64,000 nt of DNA from Bacteroidales bacterium. GTDB taxonomy: Bacteria > Bacteroidota > Bacteroidia > Bacteroidales > UBA932. Of this stretch, positions 16,606-27,124 are shown piece by piece (the stretch's first letter is position 1; every line of letters starts with the position of its first letter). The position numbers were made by a program, and so were the translations under genes. The DNA lies in contig JAFZBF010000040.1 in assembly GCA_017561885.1 (NCBI GenBank), positions 1 to 64,000 on the forward strand, given 5' to 3'. Below the pieces are notes generated by a model. The model saw only the letters and a list, made by a program, of their open reading frames with translations, was not told where the DNA came from and ran no database searches.

Positions 16606-16777
16606 CTTATTATTCTCCTTAACGCATTCTCCGCTCAATATCAAAATGAACATTAGCCACCTCCAAATTACAGATTATTCCGCTAATTGGCGAAGAAAAC
16701 CGAAGGAAAATAATTAACTTAGAGTGCCGAAGAATGGCAAATCAGTTCCAAAAGCCTAAACTAATAATTACCCATAT

Positions 16778-19027
16778 ATGAAACGAATTCCCCTCCTGAC
16801 CCTGCTGGCCTGCCTCCTTGTCGCAGTAGCCTGCAAGCAGAAAGCTGCACCCCAGGACCGTCTCCTGGCAAACGAAGCCAAAATCAACGACATCATCGCG
16901 CAGATGACGCTTGAAGAAAAAGTGAACATGCTGCACAGCAAGACCAATATGTCCTCTGCCGGAGTCGAGCGCCTCGGCATCGCCGACATCAACTACGCAG
17001 ACGGCCCCTTCGGCATCCGCGAAGAAGGCGTGCCCAACGGCTTCCAGAGCGCAGGCTGGACTCTTGACTCAGCCACCTATTTCCCCACTGGAAGCGCCCT
17101 CGCAGCCACCTGGAGCGAAGACCTCGCATATAAATACGGCACAGCGATGGGCAAGGAAGCCCGCATCCGCGGTAAAGACGTCATCCTCGGCCCCGCAGTC
17201 AACATCCAGCGTCTGCCCGTGGGCGGCCGCACTTATGAATACCTAAGCGAAGACCCCATCCTCTCCGCAGCCCTCTCGCTCTACTACACCAAGGGCGTCC
17301 AGGACCAGGGCACCGCAGTCTGCATCAAGCACTTCGCCGTCAACAACCAGGAGACCAACCGCGGCAGCGTCAATGTAAAAATCGATGAGCGCACCCTCCG
17401 CGAGATTTACCTCAAGCCCTTCGAACGTGCAGTGGTAGAAGGCGGCGCAATGAGCGTGATGCCGGCCTACAACAGGGTCAACGGCGACTACTGCTCAGAA
17501 AACGAGCACCTGCTGAACGAGATCCTGCGCGGCGACTGGGGCTTCAAGGGAATGACCGTTTCCGACTGGGGCGGCACCCACAGCACTATGGGCGCAATGC
17601 TCCACGGCCTCAACGTGCAGATGACCGGCTCCAACTATCTCGGCCCGGCCGTCATCGACTCCATCAAGACCGGAGCGCTGACCGAAGCCCAGGTGGACGA
17701 GAAGGTACGCCAGATTCTCCGCTTACGCTTCGCCATAGAAGCTGTCCCCGCCGACAAGGCCAACCAGATAATCACTTCGCAGCCCGAAAGCCAGAAGACA
17801 GCTCTCGCTGTGGCTGAGAAATCTATCGTACTGCTGAAGAACAACAATATCCTGCCCATCAAGGCCAATGTCAAGAAGATTGCCGTCATCGGCCAGAACG
17901 CCGTGCTGAAGACCCAGAGCGGCGGCGTCGGCGCAGGTGTGAAGGCGCTCTATGAAGTCTCTCCGCTCCAGGGCATCCAGGCCCGCGCCGGCAAGAACAT
18001 AGAAGTGAACTACGCACCCGGCTACAAGAACTTCCCGGGACGCCGCTGGGGACCCGCTCCAGCAGAGCCCGACCCGCTGGTGGCCACAGCCATCGATGAG
18101 CCGGCCGATCCTGCCCTGATGGCAGAAGCTATGGAGCTCGCAAAGAACGCCGACCTCGTGATCTTCTTCGGCGGCACCAACAAGAGCATCGAAACCGAAG
18201 GTTCCGACCGCAACGACATCAAACTCCCCTGCGGCCAGGAAGAACTGGTCCAGGCCCTTTACGAGACCAATCCCAACCTGGTGACCGTCCTGATTTCCGG
18301 CGGTCCGACCGATTTGCAGCTTCTCGAACCTGTTTCACCTGCCATCGTACAAGGCTGGTGGAACGGTATGGAGGGCGGCACGGCGCTGGCAGAGGTTCTC
18401 TTCGGCGACATCGCCCCTTCCGGCAAGCTGCCTTTCACCTTCCCTATGAAACTAGAGGACTCGCCTGCCTACGCTATGGGCAACTTCCCGAACGACACTC
18501 GTGAAATGGACCTGTTCACAGCGATGTACAGGCCCGATATGACCCCTGCGGAGCGCCAGGCCCTGAACGCCCAGAGGCCCATCCCCGTAAGCGACTACAC
18601 CGAGCGCTTCTACGTGGGCTACCGCTGGTTCGACACAAAGAACATAACTCCTATGTACGCCTTCGGCCACGGTCTTTCATATGTAGACTTCAGCTACGGC
18701 GACATGGAGGCCAAAGCCACCGGAAAGGGCGTCAAAGTCACCTTCACCCTGAAGAACGAAGGCGACATGCCGGCTGACGAAGTGGTTCAGCTCTATGTAA
18801 CCCGCGTAGGCTCTTCAGTGGAATGGCCCGAGAAGGAACTCAAGGCCTTCAGCCGCGTCAGCCTCAATGCCGGTGAGAGCCGCAAGGTGACCCTTGAAAT
18901 CCCCCTGAATGACCTCCGCTACTGGAACGAAGCCAAGAACGGCTGGGATCTGGAGCACGGCAAGCTGCAACTCCTGCTCGGAAGCGCTTCTGACGACATC
19001 CGCCAGAGCGCCGAGGTAAGCATTTAA
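16778..19027 (+). CDS. GH3 family beta-glycosidase, lipoprotein
   Basis: A 749-residue periplasmic or surface GH3 glycosidase (beta-glucosidase or beta-xylosidase type). The signal ends in a lipobox (LVAVACKQ). The (beta/alpha)8 domain has IKHFAVNNQETNRG near residue 183 and the catalytic nucleophile Asp near 263 in GMTVSDWGGTHS. The second domain starts with the typical SIVLLKNNNILPI and contains GGTNKSIETEGSDR with a candidate acid/base Glu. A fibronectin-like C-terminal domain follows (YAFGHGLSYVDFSYGD). Two CE1-like esterase genes follow at short spacing, so it likely acts on esterified hemicellulose or a similar polymer. Exact specificity is unknown. Confidence 0.93.
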   Translation: MKRIPLLTLLACLLVAVACKQKAAPQDRLLANEAKINDIIAQMTLEEKVNMLHSKTNMSSAGVERLGIADINYADGPFGIREEGVPNGFQSAGWTLDSATYFPTGSALAATWSEDLAYKYGTAMGKEARIRGKDVILGPAVNIQRLPVGGRTYEYLSEDPILSAALSLYYTKGVQDQGTAVCIKHFAVNNQETNRGSVNVKIDERTLREIYLKPFERAVVEGGAMSVMPAYNRVNGDYCSENEHLLNEILRGDWGFKGMTVSDWGGTHSTMGAMLHGLNVQMTGSNYLGPAVIDSIKTGALTEAQVDEKVRQILRLRFAIEAVPADKANQIITSQPESQKTALAVAEKSIVLLKNNNILPIKANVKKIAVIGQNAVLKTQSGGVGAGVKALYEVSPLQGIQARAGKNIEVNYAPGYKNFPGRRWGPAPAEPDPLVATAIDEPADPALMAEAMELAKNADLVIFFGGTNKSIETEGSDRNDIKLPCGQEELVQALYETNPNLVTVLISGGPTDLQLLEPVSPAIVQGWWNGMEGGTALAEVLFGDIAPSGKLPFTFPMKLEDSPAYAMGNFPNDTREMDLFTAMYRPDMTPAERQALNAQRPIPVSDYTERFYVGYRWFDTKNITPMYAFGHGLSYVDFSYGDMEAKATGKGVKVTFTLKNEGDMPADEVVQLYVTRVGSSVEWPEKELKAFSRVSLNAGESRKVTLEIPLNDLRYWNEAKNGWDLEHGKLQLLLGSASDDIRQSAEVSI

Positions 19028-20218
<1,191 letters not shown>

Positions 20219-20238
20219 TTCTCCAAATCCATACTGAT

Positions 20239-21354
20239 ATGAAAAAACTCATCTCCCTCGTCGCTATTTGCCTTCTGGCAGCCAGCACTCTCCATGCGCA
20301 GGAGCTTGCAAACTTCGGCCGCGGCCCGCAAATCGTGTCACCCGACATCCAGGGCGACAGCGTAACCTTCAACCTCAGGGCTGACTATGCCACTATCGTC
20401 AAATTCAGCGGCTCATGGCTGACCGGCGGCCCCGTGGATATGGTCCGCGGCGCCAACAACGTATGGTCAATCAAGCTTCCCTGCCCGCGTCCCGAAATCC
20501 ATACCTACAATTTCATCGTTGACGGCGTGGCAATGAACGACCCGCAGAATATCCTGGTACAGCGCGACGGAACCCGCTATCTCAATATGTTGATCGTCCC
20601 CGGAGAGCGCAGCGAGAACTACTATTCCGCCAACCAGCGCGGCACCGTTAGCCACCCCTGGTACGACAGCAAGATTCTCGGCAGCAACCGCCGTCTGACT
20701 GTCTATACTCCTTACGGCTATGAACAGAACCCCAAGAAGAAATATCCGGTGCTCTATCTGCTCCACGGTGCAGGCGGTGACGAAGAGGCCTGGACAAGCA
20801 TGGGCCGCACCGCTGAAATCCTTGACAACCTCATCGAGAAGGGTCTCGCAGAGCCTATGATCGTGGTTATGCCGAACGGCAACCCCGGACAGCAGGCTGC
20901 AGGTACTCTCAAGCTCCCCACCAAGCAGGTGTCTGAGCAGGATGCTTACGTGAAGAGCCTCGTGACCGAGATCGTTCCTTTCATAGAGAAGAACTTCCGT
21001 GCTATTCACAAGAAATCTGCACGCGCCATCGCAGGTCTGTCTATGGGCGGCGGCCACACCACCCGCGCCACCATCCTCTATCCTGACGTATTCGATTACA
21101 TCTGCCCGCTCAGCTGCGGTATCCGCGACAGCGACGAGCTGGATGCACAGCTCCAGGGTATCAAGAAAGCCGGCTACAAGCTCTACTGGGTAGGCTGCGG
21201 CACCGAGGATTTCGCCTGGCCCAACACCGAGGTTCTGGACAAGGCCCTCGAGCGCAACGGTATGCCTCACACTATCTACGCTTCGGACGGCGGCCACACC
21301 TGGTTCAACTGGAGGCTCTATCTGAACACTTTCGCACGCCTGCTCTTCAAATAA
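20239..21354 (+). CDS. Secreted CE1-type esterase (second of a tandem pair)
   Basis: A 371-residue paralogue of the preceding esterase with the same layout: signal peptide ending TLHAQ, E-set domain (SVTFNLRADYATIVKFSGSW), then the hydrolase domain with [35 protein letters not shown]. The nucleophile is in AGLSMGGGHT, the acid probably in GCGTEDFAWP, the histidine in GGHTWFNWR. Around the active site it differs from its neighbour (GGHT against GRQS), so the two may take different ester substrates. The gene ends before a strong bidirectional terminator. Confidence 0.9.
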   Translation: MKKLISLVAICLLAASTLHAQELANFGRGPQIVSPDIQGDSVTFNLRADYATIVKFSGSWLTGGPVDMVRGANNVWSIKLPCPRPEIHTYNFIVDGVAMNDPQNILVQRDGTRYLNMLIVPGERSENYYSANQRGTVSHPWYDSKILGSNRRLTVYTPYGYEQNPKKKYPVLYLLHGAGGDEEAWTSMGRTAEILDNLIEKGLAEPMIVVMPNGNPGQQAAGTLKLPTKQVSEQDAYVKSLVTEIVPFIEKNFRAIHKKSARAIAGLSMGGGHTTRATILYPDVFDYICPLSCGIRDSDELDAQLQGIKKAGYKLYWVGCGTEDFAWPNTEVLDKALERNGMPHTIYASDGGHTWFNWRLYLNTFARLLFK

Positions 21355-21370
21355 CGGGTTTCTGCATGCA

Positions 21371-21404
21371 AAAAGCACCGTCCTTCGCAGGGCGGTGCTT
21401 TTTT
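21371..21404. terminator. Bidirectional Rho-independent terminator
   Basis: Stem AAAAGCACCGTCCT with AGGGCGGTGCTTTT, one mismatch, four-base loop and a T8 run on the plus strand. It separates the convergent esterase genes. Confidence 0.9.
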
Positions 21405-21425
21405 TTGTCTGGCAGTGTTGCGCTG

Positions 21426-22622
21426 CTATTTCTTGTAGAAGACCTTGTCGAAGAACTCCTCCATCTTCTGCGCATACGGAACGCCATACTGTGCGAAGGT
21501 GTCTTTGGTGCGCTGGTCGGGCTTCCAGTCAAAGAAAGCGTGGCTGGCGCCGTCTATGAGATAGTATTCGACATACTGTCCCTTGTCTTTGAGGAGCTGC
21601 ACGTATTCCTCCATCGGCTCGCGGCCGACGGTACGGTCGAGCGTACCGAGCGTGAGGAACTGCGGAACGGCGCGCTTGCGTACATCGGGAACGTTCTCCA
21701 TAGGAACCACAGCCTTGATTTCATCTTCTGAAAGATTCTGGACGAAGGTACTCAGCGACTTTGCGTCGAACACTCCGTAGCTCGGAGCCGCCGCCTTGAT
21801 GCCTTTCAGCCAGTGGCGGGCGCGGCAGAGCCACATTCCCTTGGGCATATATGTGGGCACGAAACCTTTCTTTCCTACGCGTTCCACCGCGTCTGCAAGG
21901 ATAGATGAAAGGTGGCCGCCGGCGCTGTCACCGGTGACGGCTATCTTGCGACGGTCGAGACCGTATTCCTTGGCGTGTTTCTGGATGTGCAGCACTGCGC
22001 CGTAGCAGTCGTCGATGAGGTCGGTCATCGTATTGAGAGTATCGTCTCCGTCTGAATTTCCGAGCCAGCGGTAGTCGATGCTGAAGACCACATATTTGCC
22101 GTCTTTCACAAGCTCACGGGCGAGACCGCGCATGATGTCTTCGGTGTTGGACTGCCATCCGCCGCCGTGGATGATCACGATGCCGGGAAGATTCTTGGCT
22201 CCGTCGGGGATATAAGCGTCATATTTGAGCGATTTCACGCCCGGGTGGGCATATTCTATATCCTGAATCACCGTGTAGCCTTCAAGGCGCTCTGCTTCCA
22301 TTATAGAGGCGCCGAGACCCATAATGTTGCCTGTGACTGTAACGTCGAACTCAGGAACCATTACTTCCTGATAGACGGGCCACCTGACGGCACCGCCCAT
22401 CATAAGATAATAGCCGCTGTCGAACGCCCAACCGGGCTCGATATCGGTAATTTTCACGTTGAAAACTGTCCCTGCAGGAACAACGCCGTCTTCCGGAACG
22501 GCAGGCGTCACCACCATCTTGGCGTGCTCAGGCTCGTTGACTCTCACGGTGAAAGTCTCCTGCGCAAACGCCGTGACAGATGCACACAACATCGCTGCCA
22601 CAAAAAAGAGTTTCATTTTCAT
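21426..22622 (-). CDS. Secreted alpha/beta-hydrolase esterase (HGGGW type)
   Basis: A 398-residue secreted esterase of the acetyl-esterase/HSL-like group. A signal peptide (LFFVAAMLCASVTAFAQ) and a short beta-rich region (TFTVRVNEPEHAKMVVTPAVPEDG) precede the hydrolase domain, with oxyanion motif IVIIHGGGWQSN, nucleophile GDSAGGHLSS, a probable acid in GTLDRTVG and histidine in GASHAFFDW. Start ATG 22622, with 22616 as alternative. It likely removes acetyl or similar groups from polysaccharide, working with the convergent esterases and GH3; this is inferred from position. Confidence 0.87.
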   Translation of the reverse strand: MKMKLFFVAAMLCASVTAFAQETFTVRVNEPEHAKMVVTPAVPEDGVVPAGTVFNVKITDIEPGWAFDSGYYLMMGGAVRWPVYQEVMVPEFDVTVTGNIMGLGASIMEAERLEGYTVIQDIEYAHPGVKSLKYDAYIPDGAKNLPGIVIIHGGGWQSNTEDIMRGLARELVKDGKYVVFSIDYRWLGNSDGDDTLNTMTDLIDDCYGAVLHIQKHAKEYGLDRRKIAVTGDSAGGHLSSILADAVERVGKKGFVPTYMPKGMWLCRARHWLKGIKAAAPSYGVFDAKSLSTFVQNLSEDEIKAVVPMENVPDVRKRAVPQFLTLGTLDRTVGREPMEEYVQLLKDKGQYVEYYLIDGASHAFFDWKPDQRTKDTFAQYGVPYAQKMEEFFDKVFYKK

Positions 22623-22680
22623 ATGGAATAGTATTAGGATTTCAGCCAATGCATAAAGATACAGATAATCTGTACAAAAT

Positions 22681-22713
22681 AAAAAGCCGGCTGGGGGTCC
22701 AGTCGGCTTTTTA
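22681..22713. terminator. Rho-independent terminator of the barrel gene
   Basis: Stem AAAAAGCCGGCT / AGTCGGCTTTTT around GGGGGTCC, with T-runs on both strands; the gene ending at 22732 reads into it. Confidence 0.85.
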
Positions 22714-22731
22714 TATTATCTGAGCGTTAGC

Positions 22732-23709
22732 TTAGAATCTGAATCCAAGTTTAAGTTGCGGATACTTGAATACTGATACGTTATGGTTGCTAGCGTAGTA
22801 AGGGGTTTGTCCGTTAATTTGCAAGTGTAAGAGCGTGTACTGATACAGCACCGGTGAGAACTCGAGACCGAGGATAAGACCTTCCATCAAAGAGTACTGT
22901 ACACCGAATGCGATACCACCACCGAATCCGAGCATCTGACCGGCCCTTCCGAATTCACGGTAAAGTTCGATCGGAAGATTGTCGCCATACTGGTCACCAG
23001 AGCCGTCTTTAGCGTTTTCATCGCTGATTTCGTCTACGGTAACAGTCTGTCCGGTATATGCGGGATAATACGCATTGATGCGCGCCCATTTAACCTGGCC
23101 GTAAACACCAATGTAAGGATTGATGCGTTCGTTAGGAACAGTGAAGTAGTAGTTGCTACCAAGCTGGCCGATGGCTGCATTCTGCACTGAAGCGAGAATT
23201 GCTTTGTGTGCAAAGATATCGCCTACATCATAGGTGCCAGTCTCGGGATGGAATCCAACATTACTAGTGTTGCTGTGAGCCATTCCGAAAATTGTTCCTT
23301 CCACATAGTCCTTACCCGGCTGGATATTGACATTGTATGCGCCCATGAAGTTCAAGTCAATCCTGTTGGTGATGAAATAACGGGCCTGCACACCAATCAT
23401 ATTAGCCAGATTATTGGTATTCAGGAAGCCAATGTTAATGGTCCTGGTCAGATCGGTAGTAACATAGGCTGCATCATCCTCTACAGATTTACCGATGGTT
23501 GAGCCAATAGCCTCACCATAGCTGTTCGGTAGAAGAGTAGTGCTAAGCCTTGCTTCGTTGCCGAAGAACTGATTCTGTCCCATGACAAGATCAAATTCCC
23601 ACTGACCAGCACGCGGAGCAAACATACACTCGCAACTCTCCTCAGGTTGTGCCATTGCTGGCACAACCATGAAGATCGTTAATAGTAATATGCTTAACTT
23701 TTTCAACAT
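22732..23709 (-). CDS. Outer membrane beta-barrel protein
   Basis: A 325-residue outer membrane protein of unknown specific role. The signal peptide (LSILLLTIFMVVPAMAQ) is followed by a Cys-containing stretch (PEESCECMFAP) and then alternating hydrophobic/polar strands such as WEFDLVMGQNQFFG, IGVQARYFITNRIDLNFMGAYNV and INPYIGVYGQVKWARI, ending KLGFRF with the terminal aromatic typical of barrels. It follows the 1088-residue lipoprotein gene by 36 bases on the same strand, so it may anchor, export or assemble that protein. The pair loosely recalls S-layer-type gene pairs of Bacteroides, but I cannot confirm homology. Confidence 0.75.
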   Translation of the reverse strand: MLKKLSILLLTIFMVVPAMAQPEESCECMFAPRAGQWEFDLVMGQNQFFGNEARLSTTLLPNSYGEAIGSTIGKSVEDDAAYVTTDLTRTINIGFLNTNNLANMIGVQARYFITNRIDLNFMGAYNVNIQPGKDYVEGTIFGMAHSNTSNVGFHPETGTYDVGDIFAHKAILASVQNAAIGQLGSNYYFTVPNERINPYIGVYGQVKWARINAYYPAYTGQTVTVDEISDENAKDGSGDQYGDNLPIELYREFGRAGQMLGFGGGIAFGVQYSLMEGLILGLEFSPVLYQYTLLHLQINGQTPYYASNHNVSVFKYPQLKLGFRF

Positions 23710-23745
23710 ATCGTTGGTTTTAGTCTTCGATAAACTGTTGATTGA

Positions 23746-26700
23746 TTATTCTGCAGAAACCTTTGCAAGAGCTGCTTCGTATGCAGCTTTCCAGTATTCA
23801 TACCAGAATACGAGGTCTTCGTACTTCTCGTTCTCGAATTCGTCTACGATATCAAGGAGTTCGTAGTAGTAGTCGGTCAGCATATCGAGAAGTTCGCTTT
23901 CGATACCACCGCATTCGCCAGTCTTAAGGCTAGCTGCAGCACCGATACCGTCAAGCTTGTTGAGTTCGATCTCGAGACGGGCAATCAGTTCAGCGAGGTC
24001 CATGCAATTCTCCATTGCATCGTGATACTGGGTTGCGAGGTAAGCCTCAACCTGATCCGGAGCGTACTTGCCACCAGCCCACATTGAGTAAGCACCCATC
24101 AGACCGTCGTACATCTTCTGGTAGAACTGCCTCTTGATTTCGAGCTCTTCGAATGCAGCACCGCAAGTCTCTTTCATGATCTTGTCGTACTCGTCGTTAG
24201 CAGCCTTGATAGCATCCTTAGCTGTCTTGTCAGCACCCTTAACTGCAGAGTTGTAAGCGCGGAGAGCCTTGTTGTATTTAGCAACCTGAGCGGCGTTCTC
24301 AGCAACATCACCTTCAACTTCTGCGATCAGTTCGTCAAGTGCAGGTTTAACCTTCTTCTGGAGCATATCGCCAAGGGCTTTCCAAGTAGCGCTGAATGCA
24401 TCGGTGTTCTTAGAGAGATATACAAGGTAATCAGCAGTGATTGACTTGAGTGCGAGTGAAGACTCGATACCGAAGTTTGCAGTGTCGTACTGTGCTGCAG
24501 TATAGGTTGAACCGTTGAACTGCTTGAGGTTGTTCTCGATTGAGTTGAGAACGAAACCATATTGGCTTGAGGTGTGGTAGATAGGCATTGAAGTGATGCC
24601 GGTTACCTTGCCCTTAGTGTCTTTGATGTATTTAGGAACACCTGTGTAGATAACTACGTTGGTAGGTTTGGTGAAGGTTTCCTTGATGAAGTAAACGCCC
24701 TCGCCGAAGCTGCCGAAACCATCCTTGCCGAAATACTTGTAGCAAGCGTCGAGCCAGTTGTAGAGAGCTTTGCCTTCAGCTGACAACTGAGAATACTTCT
24801 TGAAAGGATCTACATTGTAATTGCGGAAGTAGTCGAAACCAACCTTGTTGTAGTTAGCTGTATTATAAGCCTTAACCCATGCAACATAAGCAGCAACACC
24901 AGATGAAGCATAAGTAAATGCAGCATCATCAGCATCATAGAGGGTTGAATACAGAGGCGCACCATCTACATAGTGAAGGAAGAGATCCAACACATTTCTG
25001 AATCCACCAAAGTAGTTAGAGGGATTAGGAGTAGCATCAGGAGCAGACAAGCCCTTATTATCATAAAGAGAAGACTTTTTGATATTGTTAAGGTCAAGAT
25101 ATGCTGTTGTCTTCTTAAGTTGAATACCGGCAAAATCAATCTTGTCTGCACGTATCTTCTCGATGTAGTATGTAGCACCATTATCCTTTGTTGCCATGAA
25201 CTTCAGGTAAGGAACGGCTTTCTCATTAATAGCAGCAATCTTAGTAAAGAAGTCTTTGATAGCGTTGAATACTTCCAAAGAGTCAGCCTGAGTAGGAGCA
25301 AATGATACGTTAGCTGAAGTAAGGGTAGGGAAGAATTCAGCCATTGCATCAACCAATGTGAAATCTTTAGGATCTGATGCACTTATCTGAACCTTACGGA
25401 AACCTTTAACACCATAGTTTTCATTTGACTTGTAGAGAACCTTCGGACCTTTGAAATCACCAGCATCAGGATCGTGATACTGATAAACATTCAGTTTGCT
25501 ATCACCTGACAGGTTCAAATCATCTTTCACAACCTTGATGAGCTTGTCAATATCTTTACCGGCAGCATCTACCTTGTCAGCCCATGCTTTCAGAAGTGCA
25601 CTGGCCTGGCCGGGTTTGCCAGCCTTGAGGATCTTGAGGATAGAGTCGTATTCGTTCTGAACTTTCTTAGCGTAAGCCTCGAGAGCCTTGGCATCATCCT
25701 GAAGCTCCTGGCTGTTGATGTCATACAGATAATCCCTTGAGAAGTCATTGTATGCTGACCAGACACCGATGGCAGAAGTGGTATGAGCGTCATCTTCCTC
25801 AACACCAGCCCACATAAGATCAACGAGAGCCTTGTAATCGTCTACGTCAGTGATTTCACCTTCAGCGATCTTTATCTCAAGAACATCTTTGCCTTCAGAA
25901 TTCTTAGTGAACTTGATGTGGCTGTCATAATTTTTCCACTTGGTGTCAAGATACTGAGTATAAGTAGTGATGAGGTCACCTGCAACGTGATCAGGAAGAA
26001 CGAAAGCGGTGTCGATAGCGAAATCGGCAGAAACCTTTGCAGTAGCGGTATCTTTCTTGATGTCAGCTACGTCCGGAGCATTAGCGGGCTCGTTTACTTT
26101 GTCCTTGATGTCCTTAACTGAATCCTTGAATGCTTTCAATGCATCTTCTTTGGTCTTCTTCTGAGCGGCCTGAGCGTCAGCGATAGCCTTGTCGCGGATA
26201 GGACCATAAGTGTTGGCTACGAGAACAGAGTCGCGGAGAAGGTCAGCGAATTCAGTTGCCATAGCGTTGAGAGAATCCTTATATGCTTTAGCTGCGTCAA
26301 AGTAATCTGCAGTCATATCTTCCATAAGGTTCTTCCAGTATTCAGCGGCCTGTTCTTCATATGCAAGCTGGAACTCGGCGATCTCGATCATCTCTACGAT
26401 TTCAGCCTTTGCATATTCTACAGAAGCTTCCTCGATGATACCGTCCTTAATGGCCTTATAATACATGTCATAGTTATTATAAACCCATGAAGCCTCATCT
26501 GCGTAGATTGCTTCCAGCTGGTTCAAATATGACATGTAGTTGTCCCTGATTACATTGATAGCATCAAGCTCTTTCTGTGAAAGCGCGAGTTTCTCGAACT
26601 CGATTGCTGAAAGGGCATCCTGGAGGTCTTTCTCAGCGCGAGCGAGGTCGCCCTTGAGGCCGTCCATTGTGATCTGATGCTGCATTGCCTCTTCTTCCAT

Positions 26701-27012
26701 CTGAGCGAGGAGAGCGGCGATCTGCTGTTCGTTCTGAGCTGCGAGAAGTTCGTTCAGAAGTTCCAGTTCTTTAGCTTTCTGTTGCTCCTGAGCAGCTATA
26801 GCCTGCTCAACGGCAGCCTTAGCGAGTCTGAAAGTAGCCTCTGCCTGCTGAACTGCAGCGTCAGCCTTGCGGAGATCTGCCAAAGCCCTGAGGTAATCAG
26901 CATGAGCATTCCTCATGTTTTCAACTCCAGCGGGCTCGGGGTTGTCAATACAAGAAGTGAGGACGCCGCCCATAAACAGCATCGCCACTAATGAATAAAT
27001 AATCTTTTTCAT
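23746..27012 (-). CDS. Large helical, coiled-coil surface lipoprotein
   Basis: A 1088-residue protein I do not recognise by name. The signal ends in a lipobox with Cys 21 (GGVLTSCID), so it is lipid-anchored. Residues 30-300 are almost all Ala/Glu/Lys/Gln-rich helix with heptad character (for example YLRALADLRKADAAVQQAEA), interrupted by Tyr/Trp-rich helices. Residues 340-880 look globular, with many Asp, Tyr and Ser. The last 200 residues return to helices (ENAAQVAKYNKALRAYN to YWKAAYEAALAKVSAE). The consensus promoter 57 bases upstream and lower GC than the neighbours suggest an abundant surface protein. An S-layer-like role is possible but unproven. Confidence 0.7.
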   Translation of the reverse strand: MKKIIYSLVAMLFMGGVLTSCIDNPEPAGVENMRNAHADYLRALADLRKADAAVQQAEATFRLAKAAVEQAIAAQEQQKAKELELLNELLAAQNEQQIAALLAQMEEEAMQHQITMDGLKGDLARAEKDLQDALSAIEFEKLALSQKELDAINVIRDNYMSYLNQLEAIYADEASWVYNNYDMYYKAIKDGIIEEASVEYAKAEIVEMIEIAEFQLAYEEQAAEYWKNLMEDMTADYFDAAKAYKDSLNAMATEFADLLRDSVLVANTYGPIRDKAIADAQAAQKKTKEDALKAFKDSVKDIKDKVNEPANAPDVADIKKDTATAKVSADFAIDTAFVLPDHVAGDLITTYTQYLDTKWKNYDSHIKFTKNSEGKDVLEIKIAEGEITDVDDYKALVDLMWAGVEEDDAHTTSAIGVWSAYNDFSRDYLYDINSQELQDDAKALEAYAKKVQNEYDSILKILKAGKPGQASALLKAWADKVDAAGKDIDKLIKVVKDDLNLSGDSKLNVYQYHDPDAGDFKGPKVLYKSNENYGVKGFRKVQISASDPKDFTLVDAMAEFFPTLTSANVSFAPTQADSLEVFNAIKDFFTKIAAINEKAVPYLKFMATKDNGATYYIEKIRADKIDFAGIQLKKTTAYLDLNNIKKSSLYDNKGLSAPDATPNPSNYFGGFRNVLDLFLHYVDGAPLYSTLYDADDAAFTYASSGVAAYVAWVKAYNTANYNKVGFDYFRNYNVDPFKKYSQLSAEGKALYNWLDACYKYFGKDGFGSFGEGVYFIKETFTKPTNVVIYTGVPKYIKDTKGKVTGITSMPIYHTSSQYGFVLNSIENNLKQFNGSTYTAAQYDTANFGIESSLALKSITADYLVYLSKNTDAFSATWKALGDMLQKKVKPALDELIAEVEGDVAENAAQVAKYNKALRAYNSAVKGADKTAKDAIKAANDEYDKIMKETCGAAFEELEIKRQFYQKMYDGLMGAYSMWAGGKYAPDQVEAYLATQYHDAMENCMDLAELIARLEIELNKLDGIGAAASLKTGECGGIESELLDMLTDYYYELLDIVDEFENEKYEDLVFWYEYWKAAYEAALAKVSAE

Positions 27013-27068
27013 AAAAAAATTGTTAAGTGTTTTGTATTTGGTTAAACATTAATGCCAATAAATCGTCT

Positions 27069-27100
27069 CAAATGTAAATATTTATTTTTTTATTAACAAA
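27069..27100 (-). promoter_or_regulatory. Full consensus promoter of the helical lipoprotein gene
   Basis: On the minus strand TTTG (27097-27100), 20 bases, then TACATTTG (27069-27076): a perfect TTTG-N20-TAnnTTTG match in AT-rich DNA. Expected transcript start near 27064, giving a leader of about 50 nucleotides. Confidence 0.85.
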
Positions 27101-27124
27101 TTTTTTTGTTGATAAACCTGTTCA

